A stretch of DNA of 64,000 bases from JANQMY01 sp965227095 (GCA_965227095.1 CBDDFL010000001.1:806001-870000), one strand, 5' to 3'. Numbered from the stretch's first letter, positions 32,715-42,124 are shown. Translations and numbers: made by a program. Notes: generated by a model from the letters alone, not told the origin.

Positions 32715-33110
32715 TTATGCGTCTAGCTGTCGAAGATAGACGATAAAGACCGCAACAAACACAAGATCCAACGCGATCAGCAGGCCAAAGCCTAGAGGGC
32801 CCTCCAGGAACAGCACGTGAAACCAGATTATCGCTACCGCGGCGCTCTTCCCAATGATTCCCAACCAAATCAGGCTGCGCTGAGCCGCGGGGTCCGCGGC
32901 CACCCACCAATAAGCCAGGCCAAATATGGCCGCCATCACGGCAAACGCATCCGCGTAGAATTTTGTTTCCACGGACATAAACGGAGAGACCGATAAGATC
33001 GTATACAGAAGATCGGGAGCGACAAGAATCGCGAGAGCAACAGACCAATTTGCAAGGGCGGCAATCCGGAAAACTATCGGCCAGTTTAGCCCGTCACTTT
33101 CATTGGACAT
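32715..33110 (-). CDS. Four-helix integral membrane protein, unknown function
   Basis: A 131-residue hydrophobic protein with about four membrane helices: ANWSVALAILVAPDLLY, FAVMAAIFGLAYWWVAA, LGIIGKSAAVAIIWFHVLFL and LLIALDLVFVAVFIVYL. No family is recognised with confidence. ATG 33110 follows GGGGGC at a suitable distance and is preferred over a start 18 codons earlier. It lies 27 bp upstream of the GFA gene on the same strand, so the two may be co-transcribed. Confidence 0.7.
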   Translation of the reverse strand: MSNESDGLNWPIVFRIAALANWSVALAILVAPDLLYTILSVSPFMSVETKFYADAFAVMAAIFGLAYWWVAADPAAQRSLIWLGIIGKSAAVAIIWFHVLFLEGPLGFGLLIALDLVFVAVFIVYLRQLDA

Positions 33111-33205
33111 TTTGCCCCCTATACATTGCTCGACGATCGTCAGAATTACGCGTCTCTCAGGCAAGGTCCAGGGGTCGGTTGTGCGACCCTTTGACGGCGA
33201 TGGCG

Positions 33206-34972
33206 CTAGCCGTTCTGATTAAAAGTGAGGCGGTAGGCGGATGGATCCGTATCGGAAAGTTCAAACCCTAACATCCGCAAGAATCTGGCTGCGCCCGGCG
33301 AGTTTGTGTTGGTTCGAACTGAATCGAAGTTCTCAGCGGCGTTCTTCGTCATTTCCTCAACGATCTCCCGCCCCACACCTTGGCGCCGGTATTGCGGCAG
33401 CACATAAAAATGGCGGATGAGCCCCGCCCGTTGATCGTCCGACTGCGGATCTTGTGTGAGGCACCCCAGGCCAATGAGCGTGGTCCCGTCATAGGCGCCA
33501 ATCAGCCGTTCGCCGGGATGGCCAAAACCATGCTTGCCGCTTTCCCAATGGCTCACCAACCGGTCGAGGAAGGTATAGCCTTCTTTCACCGCCACCTTGC
33601 GCAAGGCCTCAATGGCGTGCACATCGGGCTTTAGCGCGGCCAAGCGCAAAGCCGCCATCACATCGCGGAACGGGTCGCCTTCCGCATCCTCAATGGCGCG
33701 GTAACTGTCGCGGTGGCGCGGTTCGTCCACCAACACCATCATCACGGCGATGGCGGCAAATTGGGCGCCGCTCGCCAGCAAGAAGATGACGGGGTACGAA
33801 ACCACCAAGGTCAACAACCCGCCCACCAACGGCGCGCTCGCGAACATCAGCGAATTGCCCGTATTGGCAATGGCGATGCGCATGGGCCGGTCTTCCTGGT
33901 CGCCGAATTCCAAGATCATGTTGATGGAGCCAATTTGGTAGCCGCCCATGCCGGCCCCCACCAAGGAAAACACAATGATCATGGCCCACATGGTCGGCGG
34001 CACAATCATCAAGGCCAAGGTGGCGCCTGCCCACATGCCGACCGATGCCAGGAACACCAGCCGGTTGCCCGTTTTGTCGGCCATCAGGCCCCACAGTAAA
34101 TCGCTGACGGTCGCCGCCAACAGGAAGGCCACGGACAAAATGCCCACCGTTTCCCCTGTAAGGCCAATGCGGTCGCCCGCATACAGCACGTAATAAGGTA
34201 CCGCCATCATGCCCACCGCCGCGATGGTGCGGGCAATCACAAAGGCGGTGAAGGCGCGGTCCGCGCGCAAGAGGCCCGGCATTTCCCGCATCCGCTCGCG
34301 AAAGCCGGAGGACGCCCGCACGGGCACGTCGGTGGGTTCGCGTACGAATATCAGCGTGGCCATGCCCAACATGGTCAAGGTGAAGGCCACCAGAAAGGTC
34401 ACCGCATAGCCATTGCCCCAGGTATTCGCGTCGATGAAATAGGTGCCGCCCGTAAAGGCCACCCCGGCAGACACGAGCCCCGCGGTGGAATTGCGGAACC
34501 CGGTCAACCCGCCACGCACTTCCACGGGAATAATCTTGCCGAGCAGGGTTTGGAAGGTGACCCCCTGCATGCCGATGAACAGGCCGAACAAAAACAGCGC
34601 CAATACCGTGACCGCGAGCGCCGCGCTGCCGGAAAGAAACAGTCCGGCAAGTGCGATGAGCAATATTTGCGAGCGCATCAACCCGCCCGCCAGGAACAGG
34701 ATTGGTAAAACGCGTCTGCGGCTTTCCAGGAACGTACCGCCGGGCAGGGATGACAGCGCGGCACCGAAGTGTTGGGCGGCCAAGGCCAGCCCCACGATCA
34801 GTTCAGATCCGGAGAGGACGAAGATATAGGCGGGCACAAAAGTGGGCGCCATGATCAGCCGAAAGCCGGTTTGCCCCAACAGCCCATGGGCCAGCATCGC
34901 TAAGTAATTTCCCCTCAGATACCGGTGCTGTTCGTCCAGCTCAGTTTCCGAAAGGTTGGTACTTGCGTTCAT
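33206..34972 (-). CDS. MFS transporter fused to a C-terminal GNAT acetyltransferase domain
   Basis: A 588-residue fusion. Residues about 20-415 form a 12-helix major facilitator permease, with loop 8-9 DLLWGLMADKTGNRLVFL as the A-like motif. A linker of about 20 residues follows (DEPRHRDSYRAIEDAEGDPF). The last 150 residues are a GNAT domain with LIGAYDGTTLIGLGCL, IRHFYVLPQYRRQGVGREIVEEM (the Q/RxxGxG/A acetyl-CoA loop) and SPGAARFLRMLGFEL. Coding is continuous, with no sign of frameshift. A transporter tied to an acetylating enzyme suggests handling of one small molecule; its identity is unknown. Confidence 0.87.
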   Translation of the reverse strand: MNASTNLSETELDEQHRYLRGNYLAMLAHGLLGQTGFRLIMAPTFVPAYIFVLSGSELIVGLALAAQHFGAALSSLPGGTFLESRRRVLPILFLAGGLMRSQILLIALAGLFLSGSAALAVTVLALFLFGLFIGMQGVTFQTLLGKIIPVEVRGGLTGFRNSTAGLVSAGVAFTGGTYFIDANTWGNGYAVTFLVAFTLTMLGMATLIFVREPTDVPVRASSGFRERMREMPGLLRADRAFTAFVIARTIAAVGMMAVPYYVLYAGDRIGLTGETVGILSVAFLLAATVSDLLWGLMADKTGNRLVFLASVGMWAGATLALMIVPPTMWAMIIVFSLVGAGMGGYQIGSINMILEFGDQEDRPMRIAIANTGNSLMFASAPLVGGLLTLVVSYPVIFLLASGAQFAAIAVMMVLVDEPRHRDSYRAIEDAEGDPFRDVMAALRLAALKPDVHAIEALRKVAVKEGYTFLDRLVSHWESGKHGFGHPGERLIGAYDGTTLIGLGCLTQDPQSDDQRAGLIRHFYVLPQYRRQGVGREIVEEMTKNAAENFDSVRTNTNSPGAARFLRMLGFELSDTDPSAYRLTFNQNG

Positions 34973-35206
34973 GCCGTAGCGTTTCCGTCAGGCCGACCGT
35001 GGCCCCGCGTCGAATCGGCGGGGGTGCCCGCGCAAAGGCGCGTGGTCGGCAGGTGTGTTGTGCATTTTGTCATGCAGTATCGGTGGTGGCGGCGGCGAAA
35101 GTGGCGGAACGTGGCCTAACGCGCCGGCGCCGCAAACCCCAAATGCTCTACCGTCATACCGAATGGACGTGATTCATGCAAATGAGGGCTTGATCGCTGG
35201 CAATTT

Positions 35207-35932
35207 TTATTGGCGGCTTGCCACCAAGTCGGCGAGGATTTCGTCGGTGCGTTTTTCCACTGCCGCCGCGCTGACCCGTTCGCCGGCGCGTTTCTCCAAC
35301 TGGTCGGTCAGCACATTCGAAATTTTGACGCACTTCCCATCCCACCCGTCATAGTGCTGTTTCTGCGCATCGGTTTTGTAGGTCATGCTGTCATAATGGG
35401 TTGCCATCCACGTGGTGACATTGTCTTTGACTTGGCGGCGCGCTTCCGCTTCATAGGCGTCATCGCCCACAATGCGGCCCACCGCTTGCGCTGCAAGATA
35501 GAGGTGTGTTTCGAACAGGTTGGCTTTTTTCTCGTAGGTGTCGGCATTTGTTCCGCCGCGCAGGTTAAGGGAATGGGCTTGGGCCAGACGAAACGCTGTG
35601 CATTGGGCAAGGTCCGACAGGCTGCCGTTGAGAAAATCCATCTTGTGCTCGTCCGGCACGTTTTCCATCTGTTTACGGATGACAAATTCTTGCACATTGA
35701 CGATTTCCGCGAGGGTAAGCTCTGCCTTCGCCTGAAACTTCGCTTCTGTTCGCTCTGTAATGGTGTAGCCGTTTTTTTCTTCTTCCTTGCGGATGCTTTC
35801 CTTCAGCATCTGGTCAAATTCTTCGTCGGACATGTCCATAAGCGCGTCCATGCCTGCTTTTGGCCGATCGTCGGCGGCTAGAACGGATGTGGCTGCGAAA
35901 AGCGCTGCGATGAAAAGTGGTAAGATGCGCAT
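35207..35932 (-). CDS. Exported paralog A of a three-member unknown family
   Basis: A 241-residue protein with signal peptide MRILPLFIAALFAATSVLAAD. It shares with paralogs at 36012 and 37944 the block QCTAFRLAQAHSLNL, the pattern YEKKANLFETHLYLAAQAVGR, and a C-terminal GWDGKCVKISNVLTDQLEKR followed by AAAVEKRTDEILA. Two cysteines are conserved across the family and could form a periplasmic disulfide. This member has an extra acidic helical segment of about 35 residues after the signal. No known domain recognised. Confidence 0.78.
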   Translation of the reverse strand: MRILPLFIAALFAATSVLAADDRPKAGMDALMDMSDEEFDQMLKESIRKEEEKNGYTITERTEAKFQAKAELTLAEIVNVQEFVIRKQMENVPDEHKMDFLNGSLSDLAQCTAFRLAQAHSLNLRGGTNADTYEKKANLFETHLYLAAQAVGRIVGDDAYEAEARRQVKDNVTTWMATHYDSMTYKTDAQKQHYDGWDGKCVKISNVLTDQLEKRAGERVSAAAVEKRTDEILADLVASRQ

Positions 35933-36011
35933 GGATGCCCTCAGGGATGTTTAAGGTCCACCCTATCGACAGAATGTAAACGTTTGGCTGATGCCGAAAA
36001 CAGTGGCGTTC

Positions 36012-36632
36012 TTACGGATTGACCTTGTTTTCCGCCAAAAGCTCATTGGCGCGCTCTTTGATGGCGTTAGGCGTTACCTGGTTTCGCGCCCGACGCTCCA
36101 GCTGACGGTTCAGCATTTCTTCCATACGGTCGCAGCGTTCGCTCCAATAATCCACATGTTCTTTTTGCGCGGCGGTTTTATAGGCCATGGCCTCGAAATG
36201 CTGTTTCACCCAGTCCGCGCCTTTTTTCGACAATTCGGCTTTTATATTGCCTTCAAGCTCGGGCTCTCCCAGCACGCGGCCGGCGGCCTGGGCCAGTAAA
36301 ACCAAATGCATTTCAAAATAAGCGCCCCGTTCGCGGAAAGCGGCCCCGCTGTCCGCTTCATCGGCTTCCAACATATTGGCTTGGGCGATGCGAAAGGCGC
36401 CGCATTGGGTCATGTCCGACATGCTGTCGCTGACGAATTTGCGTTTGCCGTCGTCGTCCTTCGTAATTGTGCGTACACGAATTAGATCGCGGTTAATATC
36501 GACGATTTCAGCGCGAATGAGTTCGCTTTCGGCTTGTTCTTCGGCGGCTTTGCGTTCCGCTTCTGTATAGTCCTGCGCATACGCGGCCACGCTCAGCACA
36601 AAGCCGGCCAATACGCCTACAATGGTTTTCAT
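36012..36632 (-). CDS. Exported paralog B of a three-member unknown family
   Basis: A 206-residue protein starting at ATG 36632, which has GGGAGGGAA upstream; an open extension further upstream is rejected because this start gives a clean signal peptide (MKTIVGVLAGFVLSVAAYAQ). Family blocks are TQCGAFRIAQANMLEADE, FEMHLVLLAQAAGRVLGEP, YWSERCDRMEEMLNRQLERRAR and VTPNAIKERANELLAEN. It is closest to paralog A and 79 bp downstream of that gene's start side on the same strand. Likely periplasmic; role unknown. Confidence 0.77.
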   Translation of the reverse strand: MKTIVGVLAGFVLSVAAYAQDYTEAERKAAEEQAESELIRAEIVDINRDLIRVRTITKDDDGKRKFVSDSMSDMTQCGAFRIAQANMLEADEADSGAAFRERGAYFEMHLVLLAQAAGRVLGEPELEGNIKAELSKKGADWVKQHFEAMAYKTAAQKEHVDYWSERCDRMEEMLNRQLERRARNQVTPNAIKERANELLAENKVNP

Positions 36633-36782
36633 GTGATGTGTGTTCCCTCCCAGGCCCACGCTTGTTTTGACATGAAGCACGATCGGACAAAATCGTGCTG
36701 GCAAAAGCAGATTGAACAGATAGTTTATAACTTTCAAAAGGGCTTTGGCAAACGACGATTGCCTAAGGTTAAGAGTTTCCCG

Positions 36783-37940
36783 ATGCTGAGCAAACTTGCG
36801 ATTAGCGGATACCGGTCCATTCGCGATTTAAGTGTGGGTTTGGGCGACCTCAATGTGGTGACGGGCGCCAATGGCAGCGGAAAGTCGAACCTCTATCGCG
36901 CGCTGCGCTTGTTGGTTCAGGCGGCCCATGGTGGCTTGCATGACAGTCTGGCGCGGGAAGGGGGCTTTCCCTCCACGCTTTGGGCGGGGCCTGAATCTTT
37001 TTCAAAGGGGATGAAAAAAGGTGACGTGCCGGTGCAAGGCACGCGGCGCACGGGACCGATTTCGCTGAAGTTGGGCTTTGCCGGACCGGATTATGGGTAT
37101 GCGATTGATCTAGGGTTGCCGATCCCCGGCGAGTCCGCCTTTAACTATGATCCGGCCATCAAGCGCGAAGTGTTGTGGGCGGGGGAGGTGATGCGCCCGG
37201 GCACCGTCATTGCCGACCGTCGCGGGCCCGCGGTGAAGGTCAAGGACGTGAACGACAATTGGCGGCTGGCCTATGAACATCTGGCGAGCTTCGACACCAT
37301 GATGACCCATGCGGCGGATCCGCGAACGGTGCCCGAGATCTTGATCCTGCGGGAAACCATGCGGAACTGGCGGTTTTACGATCATTTCCCAAGCGACATG
37401 GCGGCGCCCGCGCGTCATCCGCAGATCGGCACCCACGCGCCGGTATTGAGCGCCGATGGCGCCAATCTGGCAGCGGCCTTGCAGACCATTTACGAGATCG
37501 GCGATGGGGCGGCGCTGGACGCAGCGATCGACGATGCGTTCCCGGGCACGGAAATCGATGTGCAGGTGGAGGATGGGTTTTTCGAAGCGCGCCTTACCCA
37601 AAAAGGGCTGCTGCGCCCCTTGCGCACACGCGAGCTCTCCGACGGCACGTTGCGGTATCTTTTATTGGTGGCGGCATTGTTGAGCCCGCGCCCGCCGGGC
37701 CTGTTGGTGCTCAACGAACCGGAATCAAGTCTGCATACGGATCTTCTGGCGCCCTTGGGGCGGTTGATCGTGCAGGCGTCTTATTATTCCCAAATCATTG
37801 TGGTGACCCATGCGCAGGGCTTGGTGGCGGCAATGGATGGGGAAAAAGACATCCACCACGTTCACCTGACGAAAGAACTGGGCGAGACCTTGCTGGACGA
37901 TCCGGACTTGCAGGCGCGCTGGTCTTGGCCCGCGCGCTGA
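36783..37940 (+). CDS. AAA family ATPase (RecF/SMC-like, overcoming lysogenisation-type)
   Basis: A 385-residue ABC-type ATPase. The start region LSKLAISGYRSIRDLSVGLGDLNVVTGANGSGKSNLYRAL includes Walker A GANGSGKS. Near the end, TRELSDGTLRYLLLVAALL is the signature helix and GLLVLNEPESSLH holds Walker B with the catalytic glutamate. IIVVTHAQGLV is the switch histidine. It has no long coiled coil and no TOPRIM nuclease domain, so it resembles stand-alone predicted ATPases of the AAA_15/21 type. The cellular role is unknown. It lies between paralogs B and C on the opposite strand. Confidence 0.88.
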   Translation: MLSKLAISGYRSIRDLSVGLGDLNVVTGANGSGKSNLYRALRLLVQAAHGGLHDSLAREGGFPSTLWAGPESFSKGMKKGDVPVQGTRRTGPISLKLGFAGPDYGYAIDLGLPIPGESAFNYDPAIKREVLWAGEVMRPGTVIADRRGPAVKVKDVNDNWRLAYEHLASFDTMMTHAADPRTVPEILILRETMRNWRFYDHFPSDMAAPARHPQIGTHAPVLSADGANLAAALQTIYEIGDGAALDAAIDDAFPGTEIDVQVEDGFFEARLTQKGLLRPLRTRELSDGTLRYLLLVAALLSPRPPGLLVLNEPESSLHTDLLAPLGRLIVQASYYSQIIVVTHAQGLVAAMDGEKDIHHVHLTKELGETLLDDPDLQARWSWPAR

Positions 37941-37943
37941 GAT

Positions 37944-38576
37944 CTAGTTCTGATTGGCCGCCAGTTTATGGGCGCGCACCTCGATTTCGATGGGCGTTAG
38001 CCGCAGATGGGCTTGCTGCTCAATCTCAGACTTTAGGGTTGCTTCCAGCTGGTCGCACCGCGCCTGCCATTGAGCATATTCCTCGGCGCCCATGTCTGTG
38101 TGGTTCTTTTGGAGGCTGATGCGGTCCGGTTGAATGGTGTGCATGTGGTTGGCCGTATCGGCATTGGCCTTCGCGATCAGACTGTCAAAGAGTTTCTTAC
38201 CGTCAAACACACGCTTCGATGCCGCTAGAAAGAGCATCCGGTGCCGTTCGATGTTGCGCCGTTGCGCGTCGTAGTGGGTAGCGTCATCCACATCCTTGTA
38301 CCGGGACGCTTCCGCTTGGGCGTTGCGGAAAGCAATGCATTGGGCGAATTCGTTTAGGGTCGCTTCCATAAACAGCCGGGCTTGCGCATCGTCCAGTCCG
38401 GCAATGTGGTCTTTAATAAGGCGTTCGTTAAGACGTACCACTTTGTCCCGAAGCAGCTCTTCCGTCGCCTTTGTGCGCCATTCTTCCGTGATGGCCGGTC
38501 CGGTGACCCCGTCGCAGGCCGCCAGGGCAGGAGCAAAAAAAGCAAGGGCTATCAGCCAGTTTCGGAGCGTGGTCAT
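37944..38576 (-). CDS. Lipoprotein paralog C of a three-member unknown family
   Basis: A 210-residue protein starting at ATG 38576. Its signal ends FAPALAAC, a lipobox, so this member is lipid-anchored whereas A and B appear free. Family blocks are FAQCIAFRNAQAEASRY, QRRNIERHRMLFLAASKRVF, QWQARCDQLEATLKSEIEQQAH and LTPIEIEVRAHKLAAN. It is the most divergent of the three but keeps both cysteines. It converges on the AAA ATPase gene with a gap of three bases. Confidence 0.78.
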   Translation of the reverse strand: MTTLRNWLIALAFFAPALAACDGVTGPAITEEWRTKATEELLRDKVVRLNERLIKDHIAGLDDAQARLFMEATLNEFAQCIAFRNAQAEASRYKDVDDATHYDAQRRNIERHRMLFLAASKRVFDGKKLFDSLIAKANADTANHMHTIQPDRISLQKNHTDMGAEEYAQWQARCDQLEATLKSEIEQQAHLRLTPIEIEVRAHKLAANQN

Positions 38577-38744
38577 CGCAGTCTCTATGAACGTGTTTCT
38601 GTCAGACTGTGTGATAGCCCCACAAGGATGACATCTGGTTAACCGCCAAACGGGGCGCCAGAGACTAATCAATGGCCGCAATCGTTTAAGAACTAAGCCT
38701 ATGGCTGCAATGGACTTACCCAGCGGGCCGGCGTTTAACGGCCG

Positions 38745-39503
38745 TTACACCAAATTAATCCGCATGCCGCAGAGATAGATTTGGGTGTCGCCGCGCGTTG
38801 CGCCAATTTGGTCCGCGGCGGCCAGAATGGACGCTTTGTCATTGCACGCGACGTCGATGCCGCCCAAGCCTTCCGGGCGGCCATCGGTGCAGGGCACAAA
38901 GCGCAGCGTCGCATTGTCCAGCTCAATTGAGTTAGCAGCGCTCACGGGAAGTTCCGCAATGGTGCCCCAGGTGGCGGCGGTTTTTGCCGGGTCATCGCAT
39001 TGCAATTCGGCCGCCACGATCCCGTTGACGCGATCGGTCTTCTTTGCGCGCTGCCAGTCGGGCCCCGCCGGTTCCCAAGGCCCGTCCGCTGCATGGGCAT
39101 TGTCGCCTAATTGTTCGTCAATCTCGAAAAAGGCAGCGCCCGTGTCTTTTGGGTGCAGTTGCATGCAGCGATAATCGTGCCGTTCGAATTGATAGGCGAT
39201 GCGCACGCCCAGCTCGTCCACCCGGGCGCGGCGCGGCAGGTGATCATTACACTGAGTAATCACCATATAGCCGCCATCGCCGCCGCGCCGTTCAAGATAA
39301 CGTCCGCCGGCGGTGTTTTCCTGAATGGGGGCGACCACTTCTAACAGCTGATTACCAATGGGGAACAGCGCGTTTTCCAATCCGAAATGAGCAACGCCGG
39401 GGTCGCGGTAACACACTTCGACGCCAAGCACATCGATGATGTCTTTTTCAACCGGGGCCAGTTTTTCCGCCACCAGGGCGATTTGTCTTAAGCGCAGCCA
39501 CAT
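38745..39503 (-). CDS. VOC-family (glyoxalase-like) protein, two-module
   Basis: A 252-residue protein with two VOC modules. The first opens RLRQIALVAEKLAPVEKDIIDVLG and has GLENALFPIGNQLLEVVAPI. The second begins near residue 165 with IVAAELQCDDPAKTAATWGTI. It resembles the glyoxalase-like domain proteins that lack a full metal triad. The substrate is unknown. It is six bases past the lipoprotein gene, so the two are probably one transcript. Confidence 0.78.
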   Translation of the reverse strand: MWLRLRQIALVAEKLAPVEKDIIDVLGVEVCYRDPGVAHFGLENALFPIGNQLLEVVAPIQENTAGGRYLERRGGDGGYMVITQCNDHLPRRARVDELGVRIAYQFERHDYRCMQLHPKDTGAAFFEIDEQLGDNAHAADGPWEPAGPDWQRAKKTDRVNGIVAAELQCDDPAKTAATWGTIAELPVSAANSIELDNATLRFVPCTDGRPEGLGGIDVACNDKASILAAADQIGATRGDTQIYLCGMRINLV

Positions 39504-39509
39504 GATGTT

Positions 39510-40094
39510 TTACCTCACCGCTATTTGAAAGCCGTAATCCGTTTCGAAATCCGGCGTGGTGAAGCCGATTTTGCGATGCGTCCCGGGAATGCGGATAAGG
39601 CCATAGCCTTCCTTGCCGATGACGGTTTTGCCGTCTGCGCTGACCGCTAACGAGTCCGCATGACCGCCCCATTTGCCGGGGCCGCTTTTGATCAGCTCCA
39701 CCTCGGTCTCGAAGACCAGCCGCGCACCGTCATCCGTATTGCCCAGGCTGAGGATCGCGATGATCGGATCGTCCACGGGTTTTGAGAACGAAAATTCCTG
39801 GCGGCCGGTCTTCTCCCCGCCATAGGTGCGGATGATGTCGGTGGTGGCGGGCCCCTCGCCCACGTCCTCGGACCGGAAGGTTTCCGGCACCGCGGCGAAA
39901 TAGTTTTCGCCGTCATCGTCTTTCATTTTGGTGTTGGCATTGGGGTTGCCCGCAAAGGCGATGAAATAGCGCGAGGTTTTACCCTCGGCACTTTTTTCGT
40001 CCATGATGGTCCAATCGACCCATTCATAATTTGCTTGGTCGGTATCGCACGCGGCCAATATGACAAACAGCGCCAGCGCTAAGAAAACTCTCAT
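39510..40094 (-). CDS. Lipoprotein of unknown function
   Basis: A 194-residue protein starting at ATG 40094, with GGGGGAAAAG immediately upstream. The signal peptide MRVFLALALFVILAAC ends in a lipobox. The mature part is rich in charged and beta-forming residues (for example YFIAFAGNPNANTKMKDDDG and DPIIAILSLGNTDDGARLVFETEVE). No domain is recognised. It lies between a PQQ dehydrogenase and a VOC gene on the same strand with short gaps. Confidence 0.7.
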   Translation of the reverse strand: MRVFLALALFVILAACDTDQANYEWVDWTIMDEKSAEGKTSRYFIAFAGNPNANTKMKDDDGENYFAAVPETFRSEDVGEGPATTDIIRTYGGEKTGRQEFSFSKPVDDPIIAILSLGNTDDGARLVFETEVELIKSGPGKWGGHADSLAVSADGKTVIGKEGYGLIRIPGTHRKIGFTTPDFETDYGFQIAVR

Positions 40095-40117
40095 CTTTTC
40101 CCCCAAAATGGACGGGC

Positions 40118-42124
40118 TTAATCAGGCAGCGCGAACGCTACCACATAATCGCCCAATGTGGTGGTTGACCGTCCGTGGCCGCCCGCCGCAATGACCACAT
40201 ATTGCCTGCCGCGCCAAGTATAGGTGAGCGGCGTGGCTTGTCCCCCGGCGGGCAGGCGGCCGGCCCACAGCTCGTCGCCTGTTGCCGTATCGAACGCGCG
40301 CAAGTAATCGTCCATGGCGGCGCCAATGAAGGTGACCCCGCCGGCGGTTACAATGGGGCCGCCGAAATTGGGCGTACCTGTGGGTAAGGCAAGCCCGCCC
40401 GCCAGGTCTTCCGTCGTTCCAATTGTCCGCCGCCAGATGATTTTCCCGCTGTCCAAGTCGACGCCTGCAATCATGCCGAAGGGCGGCGGGGTGCAGGGAA
40501 GACCAATGGGCCCCAATAATAATTCGCGGGTCACTTTGTAGGGCGTGCCCTCCATGGGCCCCATTTCAATGCCGGAGGGGTGGGTGTCATCGCGCTTATG
40601 CAGGGTAATGATATGGGCCGCATTGCTCACATTAATCACCAGCAGATTGCGTGCCGGGTCGAAGGCGGCGCTGCCCCAATTGGCGCCACCGCCCGAAAAC
40701 GGAATTTGCAGCGTGCCGTCAAAACTGGGCGGCGTGTAGATGCCCTCGGATCTGGCGTTACGCAGCCGCGACTGGCAATACATTTTGTCCCACAAGGTCA
40801 GGCCAAAGGCATCCGCCGGGTTCACGCCGTGCGGCACCAAAGGTGGCGTGTTGACGGGGAAAGGCTGGGTGGGCGATAGGTCTTCGCCGGGCACGTCCGA
40901 TTGCGGCACGGGCCGTTCTTCAATGGGCAGAAACGGCTCCCCCGTGTCCCGGTCCAGCACGAATACGAAGCCCTGCTTGGTGACCACGGCCACCACGTCA
41001 TGGGCCGTGCCGTCGCGCCATACTTGATAAAGGCCCGGCTGTGCCGGAATGTCGTAATCGAAAACATCGTGATGGACGGTTTGGTAATGCCACACCATTT
41101 CGCCCGTATCGCCTTTCAAGGCGACAATGGAATTGGCGTAACGGTTATCGCCCAAGCGTTCACCGCCGTAAAAATCCGGGCTGGGGCTCGACGTTGGCAG
41201 GAAGATGAGGTTGCGCGTTTCGTCCACCGACATGGACGACCAGACATTGGTATGACCAGTGATATCCGCGGACTGCCCTTGCCAGGTGGCGCGGGCGGGG
41301 TCTTCGGGATCGCGGGGGATGGGATCGAAGCTCCATCTCCGGACGCCGGTGCGGGCATCGAACGCGACAACCGTGCCGTGGGGCGCTTCGACCCGCTGGT
41401 TGTCCCCAATGGACGAGCCGGTGACCACCACATCGCCGATCACGGCGGGGGCCGAGGTGATGGAAAATTCTCCGGGGCCGCGTATAGGTGAGCTCGGATA
41501 AAGCTGGACCTGGCCATCTTGATCAAACTCCGTACAGGGCAGACCGGTTTTGGCATCCACGGCAATGATCCGGGCGTCCACTGTCGGTGCAAAAATACGG
41601 GTGGCACATGCCAGGTCAGGATTGATCGACTTGTCTTTCCAATAGGCAACGCCCCGGCAGGTGAATTGGTTGGCGGGGTCCATATCCGTGCGCAGCTTCG
41701 GGTCGTACCGCCATTTTTCTTGGCCGGTCCCGGGATCGATGGCGATCACTTCATTGAATTGTGTGCAGAAGATCAAACTGTCTTCGACCAGAATGGGGGT
41801 TGCTTCAAAAGCGGCCAAGCGCTTCAAATGCTCACGGCCCTTGAAGGTGCCGCTTTGATAGGTCCACGCAACGGCCAGCGAGGTCACATTGTCGGGGGTG
41901 ATGTCCGCCGCGGCGGAATAGCGCGTGCCGTTCTGATCGCCGCCATAAGCGGGCCAACCCTCGCCGAATGCAGATACATCCGGTCGAACGATGGGTGCGC
42001 GTCCGTCAATCGACAGATCTTGGCCGAATCCCAGCACGTACCAAAAAAGCGACCCGCCCAAAAAACTTATGGCCAAAAAGACGGCAATGCCGATGCCGGT
42101 CCACCGAAATACTGTGTTTCCCAT
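40118..42124 (-). CDS. Membrane-anchored PQQ-dependent dehydrogenase
   Basis: A 668-residue quinoprotein. One N-terminal membrane helix (residues about 7-30) is followed by a periplasmic eight-bladed propeller starting GEGWPAYGGDQNGTRYSAAADI. Propeller marks include FAPTVDARIIAVDAKTG, FVLDRDTGEPFLPIEERPV, GANWGSAAFDPARNLLVIN and PNFGGPIVTAGGVTFIGAAMDDYLRAFD. It resembles membrane glucose dehydrogenase but lacks that enzyme's five-helix anchor. It probably oxidises an alcohol or sugar in the periplasm. No PQQ synthesis genes are in the window. It heads a minus-strand group with the lipoprotein and VOC genes. Confidence 0.88.
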   Translation of the reverse strand: MGNTVFRWTGIGIAVFLAISFLGGSLFWYVLGFGQDLSIDGRAPIVRPDVSAFGEGWPAYGGDQNGTRYSAAADITPDNVTSLAVAWTYQSGTFKGREHLKRLAAFEATPILVEDSLIFCTQFNEVIAIDPGTGQEKWRYDPKLRTDMDPANQFTCRGVAYWKDKSINPDLACATRIFAPTVDARIIAVDAKTGLPCTEFDQDGQVQLYPSSPIRGPGEFSITSAPAVIGDVVVTGSSIGDNQRVEAPHGTVVAFDARTGVRRWSFDPIPRDPEDPARATWQGQSADITGHTNVWSSMSVDETRNLIFLPTSSPSPDFYGGERLGDNRYANSIVALKGDTGEMVWHYQTVHHDVFDYDIPAQPGLYQVWRDGTAHDVVAVVTKQGFVFVLDRDTGEPFLPIEERPVPQSDVPGEDLSPTQPFPVNTPPLVPHGVNPADAFGLTLWDKMYCQSRLRNARSEGIYTPPSFDGTLQIPFSGGGANWGSAAFDPARNLLVINVSNAAHIITLHKRDDTHPSGIEMGPMEGTPYKVTRELLLGPIGLPCTPPPFGMIAGVDLDSGKIIWRRTIGTTEDLAGGLALPTGTPNFGGPIVTAGGVTFIGAAMDDYLRAFDTATGDELWAGRLPAGGQATPLTYTWRGRQYVVIAAGGHGRSTTTLGDYVVAFALPD

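Noticed and set aside
32689..33048. N-terminal 120-codon extension of the GFA gene
   Set aside because: The added part overlaps the neighbouring membrane-protein gene, has no family similarity, and the start at 32688 gives the normal length.
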